From contig JAKSLP010000010.1 of assembly GCA_024401115.1 (NCBI GenBank), forward strand, positions 1 through 64,000: a stretch of DNA of 64,000 bases, written 5' to 3'. The notes under the pieces are model-generated. The model searched no databases, was not told where the DNA came from, and saw only the letters and a list, made by a program, of their open reading frames with translations. A program made the translations under genes and the position numbers. Each line of letters starts with the position of its first letter. The stretch's first letter is position 1. This document shows, piece after piece, positions 8,675 through 17,520 of the stretch. Origin of the DNA: Bacteroidaceae bacterium. GTDB taxonomy: Bacteria; Bacteroidota; Bacteroidia; Bacteroidales; Bacteroidaceae.

Positions 8675-11600
8675 ATGGAAGACTTTATACATCTGCACGT
8701 ACATACACAATTTTCATTGTTGGACGGTCAGGCCTCAATTCCGAATCTGGTGGATAAAGCCATCAAGGACGGCAAGAGGGGCATGGCTGTTACAGATCAT
8801 GGTAACATGATGGGTATTAAAGATTTTTTTGACGTTACCAACAAGAAGAACGGTGCAGTCAAGGGGCAGATAAAGGATCTGAAGAAGAAACTTAAAACTG
8901 CAGAAACAGAAGAAGAGAAAGAAGCTATATCATCAGAGATTGCCGAAGCTCAAAAGAAATTGTTTATACCTATTTTTGGCTGTGAGGTATATTGTGCACG
9001 CCGTTCACTTTACCGAAAAGATAAGGGAGTGGATCAGGATAAGAGCGGTTGGCATCTTATTCTTTTGGCAAAGAATGAAACCGGATATCACAATCTTATT
9101 AAGATTGTCTCAAAAGCATGGACCGAAGGCTTTTATATGAGACCCAGGACGGATAAAAACGAATTGGAGAAATATCATGAGGGCCTGATTGTTTGTTCTG
9201 CATGTATAGGTGGAGAGGTGCCTAAAAAAATCCTCGCAGGTAAAATAGAAGAAGCCGAGGAGGCAATCCGTTGGTTCAAAGGTATTTGGGGAGATGATTA
9301 TTACCTCGAGATTCAGCGACATAAGGCAACTGTAGAACGGGCAAACCATGAAACCTATCCTTTGCAAGTTATTGCAAATGAAAAAATTTTGGAACTGGCA
9401 AAGAAGTATTCGGTTAAGGTGGTATGTACGAACGATGTGCATTTTGTCGATGAAGAAAATGCTGAAGCTCACGATCGTTTGATTTGTTTGTCGACCGGTA
9501 AGGATTTGGATGATCCAAAGCGAATGCTTTATACTAAGCAGGAGTGGTTTAAAACAAAAGCAGAGATGAATGCTTTGTTTGCCGATGTCCCCGAATCTTT
9601 GTCCAACACCATTGAGATCCTCAATAAAATTGAAACATATGACATCGAGCATGCTCCAATTATGCCTAATTTTGAGATTCCAAAAGAATTTGGAACCGAG
9701 GAGGAATATCGTCAGCGACTGACAGAGAAAGACCTGTTTGATGAATTTACCCAAGATGAGAATGGTAATGTAGTCTTAAGCCAGGAGGATGCAGAGTCAA
9801 AAATAAAGAAACTAGGGGGATACGACAAGCTATATCGTATCAAATTTGAAGCAGATTATTTGAAGAAACTGGCATTGGAAGGTGCCAAGCGCCGTTATGG
9901 TGATCCTCTGACTCCGGAAGTGGCGGAGCGAATTAAATTTGAGTTGCATATTATGAAAACCATGGGTTTTCCTGGTTATTTCTTGATAGTGCAAGACTTT
10001 ATTAACGCAGCCCGTAAAGATTTGGGAGTAAGTGTGGGTCCTGGTCGTGGATCGGCAGCTGGAAGTGCTGTGGCTTATTGTTTGGGTATTACACAAATTG
10101 ATCCTATTCAGTATGACCTTCTGTTTGAGCGTTTTTTGAATCCCGACCGTATCTCTTTGCCTGATATCGATGTGGATTTTGATGATGATGGCCGAGGAAA
10201 GGTGCTGAGATGGGTTACTGACAAATATGGAGCAGAAAAGGTGGCGCACATTATTACTTATGGTACCATGGCCACCAAGTCTGCAATTAAGGATGTGGCT
10301 CGTGTCCAGAAACTGCCATTGCAAATGTCGAATGAACTGTGTAAACTGGTTCCCGACAAGATCCCTGATAAGAAACTGAATCTGGCTAATGCCATTGCAT
10401 TCGTTCCGGAATTGCAGAAGGCAGAGGCATCACCTGACGAGAATGTGCGTAATACATTGAAATACGCAAAAATGCTAGAAGGTAATGTGCGTAATACAGG
10501 TGTACATGCTTGTGGTACCATCATTTGTCGTGACGATATTACCGACTGGGTACCCGTTTCTACTGCCGATGATAAGGAAACTGGAGAAAAGGTATGCGTA
10601 ACTCAGTACGATGGTCATGTGATTGAGTCTACTGGATTGATTAAGATGGACTTTTTGGGCTTGAAGACCCTGTCCATTCTGAAGGAGGCTGTGGAGAACA
10701 TCCGATTGAGTCTTGGAATTGATTTGGACTTAGATGAGATTGATATCAATGATCCACTTACGTATCAGTTGTATTGCGACGGAAAGACCATAGGAACCTT
10801 CCAGTTCGAGTCTACCGGAATGCAGAAGTATCTGCGTGAATTGCAACCTAGTACATTTGAGGATTTGATTGCGATGAATGCTCTGTATCGTCCGGGACCT
10901 ATGGATTATATCCCTGATTTCATTGCCCGAAAACAAGGCCTTAAGCCCATTGAATATGATATCCCGTGCATGGAGAAGTACCTGAAGGATACTTACGGAA
11001 TTACGGTTTATCAGGAGCAGGTGATGCTTCTATCCCGTCAATTGGCTGATTTTACACGTGGCGAAAGTGATGCTTTACGTAAAGCCATGGGTAAGAAGAA
11101 AAAGGATATTGTTGATGCGATGAAACCCAAATTTGTCAATGGCGGCGTAAAGAACGGTTATGATGCCAAGACTTTGGAAAAGATTTGGGCAGACTGGGAA
11201 AAATTTGCATCGTATGCATTCAATAAAAGCCATGCGACCTGTTACTCATGGGTCGCATACCAGACAGCTTACCTGAAGGCCAATTATCCATCTCAATATA
11301 TGGCAGCAGTAATGAGTCGAAACAAGACGGATATTACTGAAATCACTAAACTCATGGACGAGTGCAAAACCATGAATATCCGTACTTTAGGACCGGATTT
11401 GAATGAGTCGTACATGAACTTTGGTGTCAATCATAAGGGCGAAATCCGTTTCGGACTTGCTGCTATTAAGGGAGTGGGAGAATCGGCAGTTCAGGCGATT
11501 CTTACGGAACGAAGCACCAATGGCTTGTTCTCTGATATCTACAATTTTGTAGAGCGCATAAATTTGGCTGCATGTAACAAGAAAAACATGGAGTGTCTGG

Positions 11601-12454
11601 CTCTCGCCGGTGCATTTGACAGCTTTGGATTGACACGTGAACAATATGTCACTCCTAATATAAAAGGTGAAACGTTCTTGGATCTGTTGGTAACCTATGG
11701 CGGCAAATTCCAACAAGATAAACTGATGAATGCCAATTCGCTGTTCGGGGATTTGGAGCCTGTTGACGTGGATCATCCAAAACCTTGGCCTTGCGAGAAT
11801 TGGACCGATTTAGAGCGCCTGAATCAAGAACGCGACTTGGTGGGAATTTACCTTTCAGCACATCCGCTTGATGACTATTCGGTCATTTTAAATAATGTTT
11901 GCAATACCCGAATGCCCGAGTTGGCTGATAAGGCAAATCTTGCGTTACGTGACCCTGTGACTATGGGAGGTATCGTTGTGGAGTCTGTTGAAAAACAAAC
12001 CAAACGAGGATTGCCGATGGGAGTGGTGAAGATTGAGGATTATGAAGGAGTTGGAGAACTGGTTCTGTTTGGGGAAGAATGGGCAAACTGGAAGGGCATT
12101 TTTAGTAAAAATAATACCCTGTTTGTGACTGCAAAGTGTGAACAGCACCCTTATCATCCTGATACCTATGCTCTGAAAATTCAGAATGTGGAATTTTTAA
12201 GTGAAGTCAAATCACAAAAAATAGAGAAATTGACAGTGACGGCAGATATGAATTGCTTCACTGAAAAGTTTGTGACAGAGCTGTCTTCATTATTGTTGAG
12301 TAATCCAGGAAATGCGGAACTTTGTTTTAACGTGAAGGATGACCAAGACCAGTCCTATGTACTTTTGACATCGCCAAATGTCCGTATTTCTGTTAATTCT
12401 GAACTTTTGGACTTCATAAAATCCGTTCCAAGCATGGATTTTACTATAAATTAA
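8675..12454 (+). CDS. dnaE: DNA polymerase III subunit alpha
   Basis: Catalytic subunit of the replicative polymerase. The N-terminal PHP domain begins with HLHVHTQFSLLDG (about residues 6-18). The polymerase active site is PDIDVDFDDD with Asp497 and Asp499 as catalytic metal ligands, preceded by GPGRGSAAGSAVAY near residue 453. Tandem helix-hairpin-helix and OB-fold regions follow in the last third. The 1259-residue length is normal for Bacteroidota DnaE. It has its own promoter and is transcribed divergently from psd. Confidence 0.98.
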   Translation: MEDFIHLHVHTQFSLLDGQASIPNLVDKAIKDGKRGMAVTDHGNMMGIKDFFDVTNKKNGAVKGQIKDLKKKLKTAETEEEKEAISSEIAEAQKKLFIPIFGCEVYCARRSLYRKDKGVDQDKSGWHLILLAKNETGYHNLIKIVSKAWTEGFYMRPRTDKNELEKYHEGLIVCSACIGGEVPKKILAGKIEEAEEAIRWFKGIWGDDYYLEIQRHKATVERANHETYPLQVIANEKILELAKKYSVKVVCTNDVHFVDEENAEAHDRLICLSTGKDLDDPKRMLYTKQEWFKTKAEMNALFADVPESLSNTIEILNKIETYDIEHAPIMPNFEIPKEFGTEEEYRQRLTEKDLFDEFTQDENGNVVLSQEDAESKIKKLGGYDKLYRIKFEADYLKKLALEGAKRRYGDPLTPEVAERIKFELHIMKTMGFPGYFLIVQDFINAARKDLGVSVGPGRGSAAGSAVAYCLGITQIDPIQYDLLFERFLNPDRISLPDIDVDFDDDGRGKVLRWVTDKYGAEKVAHIITYGTMATKSAIKDVARVQKLPLQMSNELCKLVPDKIPDKKLNLANAIAFVPELQKAEASPDENVRNTLKYAKMLEGNVRNTGVHACGTIICRDDITDWVPVSTADDKETGEKVCVTQYDGHVIESTGLIKMDFLGLKTLSILKEAVENIRLSLGIDLDLDEIDINDPLTYQLYCDGKTIGTFQFESTGMQKYLRELQPSTFEDLIAMNALYRPGPMDYIPDFIARKQGLKPIEYDIPCMEKYLKDTYGITVYQEQVMLLSRQLADFTRGESDALRKAMGKKKKDIVDAMKPKFVNGGVKNGYDAKTLEKIWADWEKFASYAFNKSHATCYSWVAYQTAYLKANYPSQYMAAVMSRNKTDITEITKLMDECKTMNIRTLGPDLNESYMNFGVNHKGEIRFGLAAIKGVGESAVQAILTERSTNGLFSDIYNFVERINLAACNKKNMECLALAGAFDSFGLTREQYVTPNIKGETFLDLLVTYGGKFQQDKLMNANSLFGDLEPVDVDHPKPWPCENWTDLERLNQERDLVGIYLSAHPLDDYSVILNNVCNTRMPELADKANLALRDPVTMGGIVVESVEKQTKRGLPMGVVKIEDYEGVGELVLFGEEWANWKGIFSKNNTLFVTAKCEQHPYHPDTYALKIQNVEFLSEVKSQKIEKLTVTADMNCFTEKFVTELSSLLLSNPGNAELCFNVKDDQDQSYVLLTSPNVRISVNSELLDFIKSVPSMDFTIN

Positions 12455-12474
12455 TGATGAAAAATAGTTAATGT

Positions 12475-12506
12475 TTTGCGGAATAGCATTCTTTGCAGTA
12501 AATTTG
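12475..12506 (+). promoter_or_regulatory. Promoter of trxA
   Basis: TTTG at 12475-12478, 20 bases, then TAAATTTG at 12499-12506, a full consensus match. The trxA ATG is at 12540, giving a leader of about 25-30 bases. Confidence 0.8.
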
Positions 12507-12539
12507 CATCTTAAATTATAAATATAATTTTGTAAAGAT

Positions 12540-12854
12540 ATGGCATTACAGATTACCGATCAGAATTTTGAGGAGTTGGCTTCGCAGGGTAAGCCAATGG
12601 TTTTGGACTTTTGGGCAACATGGTGTGGCCCATGTAAGAAAATCGGTCCTTTTATCGAGGCTTTGGCAACAGAGTATGATGGCCAGGCTATCGTTGGTAA
12701 GGTTGACATTGAGGAAAACGACGACCTGGTGGCTCGTTTCGGTGTAAGAAATGTGCCTACCGTATTGTTCGTTAAGAATGGTGAGGTTGTAGATAAGAAC
12801 GTAGGTGCTGCAGCAAAAGCAGTATTCGAGGAAAAACTGAAAGCTATATTGTAA
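12540..12854 (+). CDS. trxA: Thioredoxin
   Basis: Small cytosolic disulfide reductase. The active site WCGPC has Cys29 and Cys32, the cis-proline region is VRNVPTVLFV (about residues 72-81), and the 104-residue length is standard. There is no signal peptide, so it is the cytoplasmic form. It is followed after 3 bases by a small acidic protein gene and very likely cotranscribed. Confidence 0.97.
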   Translation: MALQITDQNFEELASQGKPMVLDFWATWCGPCKKIGPFIEALATEYDGQAIVGKVDIEENDDLVARFGVRNVPTVLFVKNGEVVDKNVGAAAKAVFEEKLKAIL

Positions 12855-12857
12855 TTT

Positions 12858-13178
12858 ATGGCTGCATCAAACGATGATATCTTCCTGAATGAGGCAGAAG
12901 ATGATATCAAGACATTGGAATATGTTAAGAATTATCTTCCTGCCGATTTGAAGGATAAATTTGACGATGCGACACTGCAGTACTTCCTTGATGTTATATG
13001 GGAGTATTATTGTGACACATTCGGAGATACCGATGAGGAAATAGAAATAGACACAGAAGCTGTGGCAGCCCATGTTGCCAAGGTTGCAAAGAAAGAAGGT
13101 CAGGGAGTCTTTGATCCGGAAGAAATCTTATTTGTAGTCTTGGGCGAGTTGGAATATGCTGAAAGCCTGGAGGACTAA
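12858..13178 (+). CDS. Small acidic conserved hypothetical protein
   Basis: I do not recognise a characterised family. The 106 residues are very acidic (many Asp/Glu), predicted mostly helical, with no cysteine pair, signal peptide or membrane segment; the single Cys is near residue 52. Starting 3 bases after trxA and ending at a strong terminator, it is probably translated from the trxA transcript. Similar short acidic proteins seem widespread in Bacteroidales, but no role can be assigned. Confidence 0.75.
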   Translation: MAASNDDIFLNEAEDDIKTLEYVKNYLPADLKDKFDDATLQYFLDVIWEYYCDTFGDTDEEIEIDTEAVAAHVAKVAKKEGQGVFDPEEILFVVLGELEYAESLED

Positions 13179-13220
13179 AATTCAATGCCATTCTAATTGA
13201 AAGGAATGGCATTGAATTTT
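13177..13220. terminator. Bidirectional terminator between trxA operon and aroB
   Basis: A 17-bp perfect stem (13177-13193 with 13204-13220) with a 10-base loop, flanked by A-run and T-run so that it serves both strands. It sits between convergent genes. Confidence 0.9.
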
Positions 13221-13223
13221 ATA

Positions 13224-14276
13224 TTAGCACTCTCTGAAGAAATCAAGCATTTCAAATATTTCTTTTTGGGTAGCTGTCTGGTTAATACGAATGTCTCCAA
13301 TTTCCCCTAGTAGGGTGAAATTAATAATTCCTGATGAGTTTTTCTTATCGTGAGTCATGAATTCGTATAGTGTGTCGTATTGTTTGCAGTTGATTTGCAT
13401 TTTCCCGTAGTTGTCTTTAATGAACTGTACGGTTTGATGCATCTTATCGCTAGGGAATCCGGCTTTTTGTACAGACAGATAAAGTTCACAAATGCATCCC
13501 CAGGCCACTGCATATCCATGTAGAACAGGTTTGCCGGTGGATAAAGCAAGACTTTCAAGTGCATGGCCAACCGTATGGCCAAGGTTCAGTGCTTTTCGGA
13601 TGCCTTGCTCATATGGGTCCAGTGAAACGATTTTTTCTTTGATGCCGACGCTGTGGGCTACTAATTCCTGCAGTTTGATGTAGTCGATATCTGCTAAGTT
13701 GAATCGGATGAGTTCTGCCCAGTGTTTAGTGTCGCTGATAAGTCCATGCTTTAACATTTCGGCATAACCGCTGCAATTGTTTGCCTGGTCCAGCGTGCGG
13801 AGAAATTGTGTGCAAAGAAGTACAGACGAAGAAGGATTGAAAACTCCAATCTCGTTTTTTAGTCCATTGAAATTAATGCCAGTTTTTCCACCCACTGCTG
13901 CATCGACCATAGAGAGAAGTGTTGTTGGTATATTAATATAGGAGATACCTCGTTTAAATGTGGAGGCTGCGAATCCGCCTAGATCGGTAACCATACCTCC
14001 TCCAAGGTTAAGTAGAAGTGATTTACGGCTTCCGCCTTTTGAACTCAACTCTTGCCAGACGTGTGCCAACGACTCCAATGTTTTATTGGCATCGCTACTG
14101 CCGATTGTGATGAGGGTGGCATTCTCCATAAATGGATATGATGATAGTATGGGCCAACACAAATTTAAGGTGGTGTTGTCTGTTAATACGAAGAGTTTGT
14201 CATGAGGAACTGCTTCTATTGCATTTCGCAAATCATTCTCGAGGGATGATACGACTATGATCTGTTGCTTATTCAT
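13224..14276 (-). CDS. aroB: 3-dehydroquinate synthase
   Basis: Second step of the shikimate pathway, converting DAHP to 3-dehydroquinate with NAD and a metal ion. LNLGGGMVTDLGGFAA at about residues 88-103 is the NAD-binding signature. KRGISYINIPTTLLSMVDA and GGKTGINF (about 109-136) carry substrate contacts, and the metal-ligand histidine is in NLGHTVGHALE (about 231-241). The 350-residue length is usual. It stands alone, with its own promoter box upstream and a shared terminator downstream. Confidence 0.96.
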   Translation of the reverse strand: MNKQQIIVVSSLENDLRNAIEAVPHDKLFVLTDNTTLNLCWPILSSYPFMENATLITIGSSDANKTLESLAHVWQELSSKGGSRKSLLLNLGGGMVTDLGGFAASTFKRGISYINIPTTLLSMVDAAVGGKTGINFNGLKNEIGVFNPSSSVLLCTQFLRTLDQANNCSGYAEMLKHGLISDTKHWAELIRFNLADIDYIKLQELVAHSVGIKEKIVSLDPYEQGIRKALNLGHTVGHALESLALSTGKPVLHGYAVAWGCICELYLSVQKAGFPSDKMHQTVQFIKDNYGKMQINCKQYDTLYEFMTHDKKNSSGIINFTLLGEIGDIRINQTATQKEIFEMLDFFREC

Positions 14277-14295
14277 GTTGTAATGATTTTGTTAG

Positions 14296-14303
14296 CAAAG
14301 ATA
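14296..14303 (-). promoter_or_regulatory. -7 box of the aroB promoter
   Basis: TATCTTTG on the minus strand, 20 bases before the aroB start codon, matches TAnnTTTG. No clear TTTG -33 element is seen at the expected distance. Confidence 0.55.
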
Positions 14304-14465
14304 GTGTAAGTTTGGGTAAGTAGAGTATAAAAACAGAATTATTAAATGAAAAAGGGCAAAATCTACCGATGGATCCTTTTTTTTCATCGATTATTCACAT
14401 TAAACCTTTGTGGAGGTTTGGCATCTTAATTTTAGAGTGAAAAATAAAAAGGTAAATAGATTCAT

Positions 14466-17400
14466 ATGATTAGAAAAAAACTAATGTTGCTAATTATGTC
14501 TCTGATGGTGACTACTGCATTTGCTCAGCGAGTCACTGTATCGGGACGTGTGACTGAGACTGATGGTAAGACTCCTATTGAACAGGCTACAGTGCAAATC
14601 TTATCGTTGCCGGATAGTACCTATATTAATGGATGTGTGACCAATCCCAAGGGTAATTTTACATTACCAGCGGTAAGACCTGGCCAGTATGCCATCAAAT
14701 TCTCTTTTGTTGGTTATATGTCGAAAGTTCAGAGCGTGAATCTGACTCGAAACAAAACTCAGGTAAATTTAGGCACAGTAACTCTGGCTGATGATGCAGT
14801 GATGTTGAAGGAAGCTGTTGTAGTGGCACAGGCGGCTCAGGTGGAAGTTATTGCGGATACTATTCAGTACAATGCTTCTGCTTATCGTGTGCCAGAAGGA
14901 TCTGCTTTAGAGGAACTTGTGAAAAAGATTCCAGGCGCAGAAGTTTCAGAAGATGGTAAGATTACCTTGAACGGTAAGGATATTACCAAAATCTTGGTAA
15001 ATGGTAAGGAATTCTTCTCTGACGATCCTAATGTGGCCATGAAGAATCTGACTGTGGATATGGTGGATAAAATCAAGGCATATGATAAGAAGAGTGATCA
15101 GGCACGAGTTACCGGAATTGATGATGGTGAAGAGGAAGCTGTATTGGATTTGACCATGAAGAAAGGTCAGAATCAGGGCGTCTTTGCCAATGTTACTGGG
15201 GGCTTGGGTACCAAGGACCGTTGGATGGGACAGGCCAACGTGAACCGTTTCTCAGATCATAACCAGTTCTCTGTAATGGCAAATTTAAATAATACCAATG
15301 ATATGGGCTTCCCAGGCGGTGGCGGTGGATTCCGAATGGGTGGTAATAATGGATTGACTACCCGTAAGATGGTTGGTGCAAACTTTGCCATGGAAACCAA
15401 GAAACTGGAAATGGGTGGTAACATTCGTTTCAATTACACCAAAAATGATGTGCAAAGTATAGGTTCCAGTATTAATAACCAGATGGAAAACTATTCAAAC
15501 AACCGTTCTGCACGTTTGTCTAAGTCGCAAAGTATTAATTTTGATTACCGCTTGGAGTGGAAACCAACCACTAGTGATAACCTGATATTCCGCCCACGCG
15601 CTTCGTATAGTAAAAATGATAATACAAACAACAGCTATTCAACATCATCTAAGGTAAATCCTGAGGATGAGCCATCATTGTTGGCTGAGATCAAAGAATT
15701 TCTGAACGGTTCAGGCATCAGTGTTCTTCAGGCTTTGCCAGAACAGCAGCGTTTAAATTTGATTAATGCCCAGATGTCTCAGTCTCTGTCTAATAGCAAG
15801 AATACAAATGTGTCTGGTGAATTGCAGTATAATCACAAGTTCGGTGATAGCGGACGTAATCTGACCTTCCGACTGACTGCAGGTTATACTGACGGTAGCA
15901 GTGAGAGTTTCTCGAATACGGATCAATGGCTGTTCCAGTATGGTGATTCTGCTTCACATGTACGTCGCTATACTGATACTCCATCTAAGAATTACAACTA
16001 TTCCGGCCGACTAACCTATAGCGAGCCGATAGCCAAGGGTGTGTACCTGCAGCTCAGCTATCAGTATACACACCGATTTAGTAAGAATGACCAAAATACC
16101 TATGATTGGCGAAACCAATTAGATCTGTTGGATAATCCAATAGGATTCTTGCCAAGCAATTATTTGTCATTCAGAGACCCTAGCCAAAGTAAATATGTGG
16201 AGAATAATTTCAACGATCATAACGTGGGCTTGACTCTGCGTGTTAACCAGCCAAAGTGGCAGTTGAATGCGGGTGCAATGTGGCGTCCACAGCACACTCA
16301 GACTTATTATCAGCAGGGTGCAGAGATGACCCATTTGGAGTCTTTCTCACATAACTACTATAATTTGGCTCCAACCATTGACTATCGCTATAACTTTTCA
16401 AAGCAGACCCGTTTGCGTGTCCAGTGGCGTAGCAATGCATCTCAGCCAAGTGTGTCTAACATGATTCCTATAATTAACAACTCGAATCCGTTGAATGTTT
16501 CCGGTGGTAACCCTGAATTGGAACCATCATATAGCAACAACATTAGTGCGATGTTCAACACCTTCATCCCATCGAGCCAGACTAGTATCATGACTAATAT
16601 TAATTACCGCAGCACTAGCAACAGCGTTAGTAATATGACCGTCAATAATAAGATGACTGGTGGCACAGTGTCAATGCCAAAGAACATTGATGGCAACTGG
16701 AATGCTATGGGTATGTTTGTCTTTAACACCGCATTTAAGGATAAACGCTTTACTGTAGGATCATTCTCAAACGTGTCATTCAACAATATGGCTTCCTATT
16801 TTAGCAATGCGTCTAGCAGCGAGGAAGCTCAAAGTATGATACGTGTTGATAATTTCCAACATTTCCTGGAGGATTTTAGAAACCTTAAGGCTGAAAAGAA
16901 CATTACCAAGAATACCAGCTTGAGTGAAAGATTGAACTTCGCATTCCGTACAGACCTGTTTGATGTGGGTATTAATGGTAGCATTCAGTACAGCAACGTA
17001 ACCAATCAGTTGCAGCCAAAGAGTAATGCAAGAACTTACAATTATTCTTATGGTATCAATGGTAATTTGAACTTGCCTTGGAGCATGTCTATCTCTACAG
17101 ACTTGACTAATAGTAGCCGTCGTGGTTATAATGATGCTTCTTACAATACCAATGAGTTATTGTGGAATGTTCAGGTATCTCAGCGTTTCTTGAAGGGCAA
17201 GGCCGCTACTCTGACTCTGCAAATTTATGATATTCTGCGTCAGCAGACCAACTTCTCTCGTAGTGTTATCGGAACGGGATGGTCAGATACAGAATACAAT
17301 GCCATTAACAGCTATGCAATGCTGAAGTTCTCTTACCGTTTGAACTTGTTGGGCAGTAAGGATATGCGTGACAGAATGCGTGGCCGTATGGGCGGTCCTG

Positions 17401-17471
17401 GTGGCTTTGGCGGTCCTGGTGGCTTTGGTGGTCCTGGTGGTGGTAGAGGATTTGGCGGAGGTCGTCCTTAA
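14466..17471 (+). CDS. Outer-membrane beta-barrel protein with carboxypeptidase-like N-terminal domain
   Basis: A 1001-residue protein with a signal peptide (residues 1-20, ending AFAQ), a carboxypeptidase-regulatory-like/CarbopepD_reg domain (about 21-115), a TonB-receptor plug-like region (about 125-230, with ILVNGKEFFSDDP), and a long beta-barrel of the type seen in TonB-dependent receptor relatives of Bacteroidota (OMP_b-brl_3). Gly-rich loops occur near residue 280. After the last probable strand (LKFSYRLNLLG) there is an extra Arg/Gly-rich tail with repeated GGPGGF. There is no adjacent SusD partner, so glycan uptake is not supported; the substrate is unknown. No convincing promoter box is visible upstream. 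Confidence 0.85.
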   Translation: MIRKKLMLLIMSLMVTTAFAQRVTVSGRVTETDGKTPIEQATVQILSLPDSTYINGCVTNPKGNFTLPAVRPGQYAIKFSFVGYMSKVQSVNLTRNKTQVNLGTVTLADDAVMLKEAVVVAQAAQVEVIADTIQYNASAYRVPEGSALEELVKKIPGAEVSEDGKITLNGKDITKILVNGKEFFSDDPNVAMKNLTVDMVDKIKAYDKKSDQARVTGIDDGEEEAVLDLTMKKGQNQGVFANVTGGLGTKDRWMGQANVNRFSDHNQFSVMANLNNTNDMGFPGGGGGFRMGGNNGLTTRKMVGANFAMETKKLEMGGNIRFNYTKNDVQSIGSSINNQMENYSNNRSARLSKSQSINFDYRLEWKPTTSDNLIFRPRASYSKNDNTNNSYSTSSKVNPEDEPSLLAEIKEFLNGSGISVLQALPEQQRLNLINAQMSQSLSNSKNTNVSGELQYNHKFGDSGRNLTFRLTAGYTDGSSESFSNTDQWLFQYGDSASHVRRYTDTPSKNYNYSGRLTYSEPIAKGVYLQLSYQYTHRFSKNDQNTYDWRNQLDLLDNPIGFLPSNYLSFRDPSQSKYVENNFNDHNVGLTLRVNQPKWQLNAGAMWRPQHTQTYYQQGAEMTHLESFSHNYYNLAPTIDYRYNFSKQTRLRVQWRSNASQPSVSNMIPIINNSNPLNVSGGNPELEPSYSNNISAMFNTFIPSSQTSIMTNINYRSTSNSVSNMTVNNKMTGGTVSMPKNIDGNWNAMGMFVFNTAFKDKRFTVGSFSNVSFNNMASYFSNASSSEEAQSMIRVDNFQHFLEDFRNLKAEKNITKNTSLSERLNFAFRTDLFDVGINGSIQYSNVTNQLQPKSNARTYNYSYGINGNLNLPWSMSISTDLTNSSRRGYNDASYNTNELLWNVQVSQRFLKGKAATLTLQIYDILRQQTNFSRSVIGTGWSDTEYNAINSYAMLKFSYRLNLLGSKDMRDRMRGRMGGPGGFGGPGGFGGPGGGRGFGGGRP
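17391..17441 (+). repeat. 18-bp in-frame tandem repeat encoding GGPGGF
   Basis: About 2.8 copies of an 18-base unit (17391-17408, 17409-17426, partial 17427-17441) at the 3' end of the barrel gene. Copies differ at single third positions, consistent with slippage-prone expansion. Confidence 0.8.
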
Positions 17472-17480
17472 TTAATGATA

Positions 17481-17520
17481 AACGAAGAAGGCGCATATTC
17501 AATCATGCGCCTTCTTCGTT
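17481..17520. terminator. Hairpin between barrel gene and helicase gene
   Basis: A 16-bp perfect stem (AACGAAGAAGGCGCAT at 17481-17496 with 17505-17520) and an 8-base loop. Its right arm encodes the last codons of the convergent helicase gene, whose stop is at 17503-17505. T-runs are short, so efficiency as an intrinsic terminator is uncertain. Confidence 0.7.

Noticed and set aside
9110-9754. Long minus-strand frame (214 codons) inside dnaE
   Set aside because: Antisense to a highly conserved dnaE region; such shadow frames recur on the opposite strand of most large genes here and have no family resemblance.
14466-17471. Polysaccharide utilisation locus
   Set aside because: The barrel protein has no SusD-like partner, no glycoside hydrolases and no hybrid sensor nearby; neighbours are aroB and a helicase.
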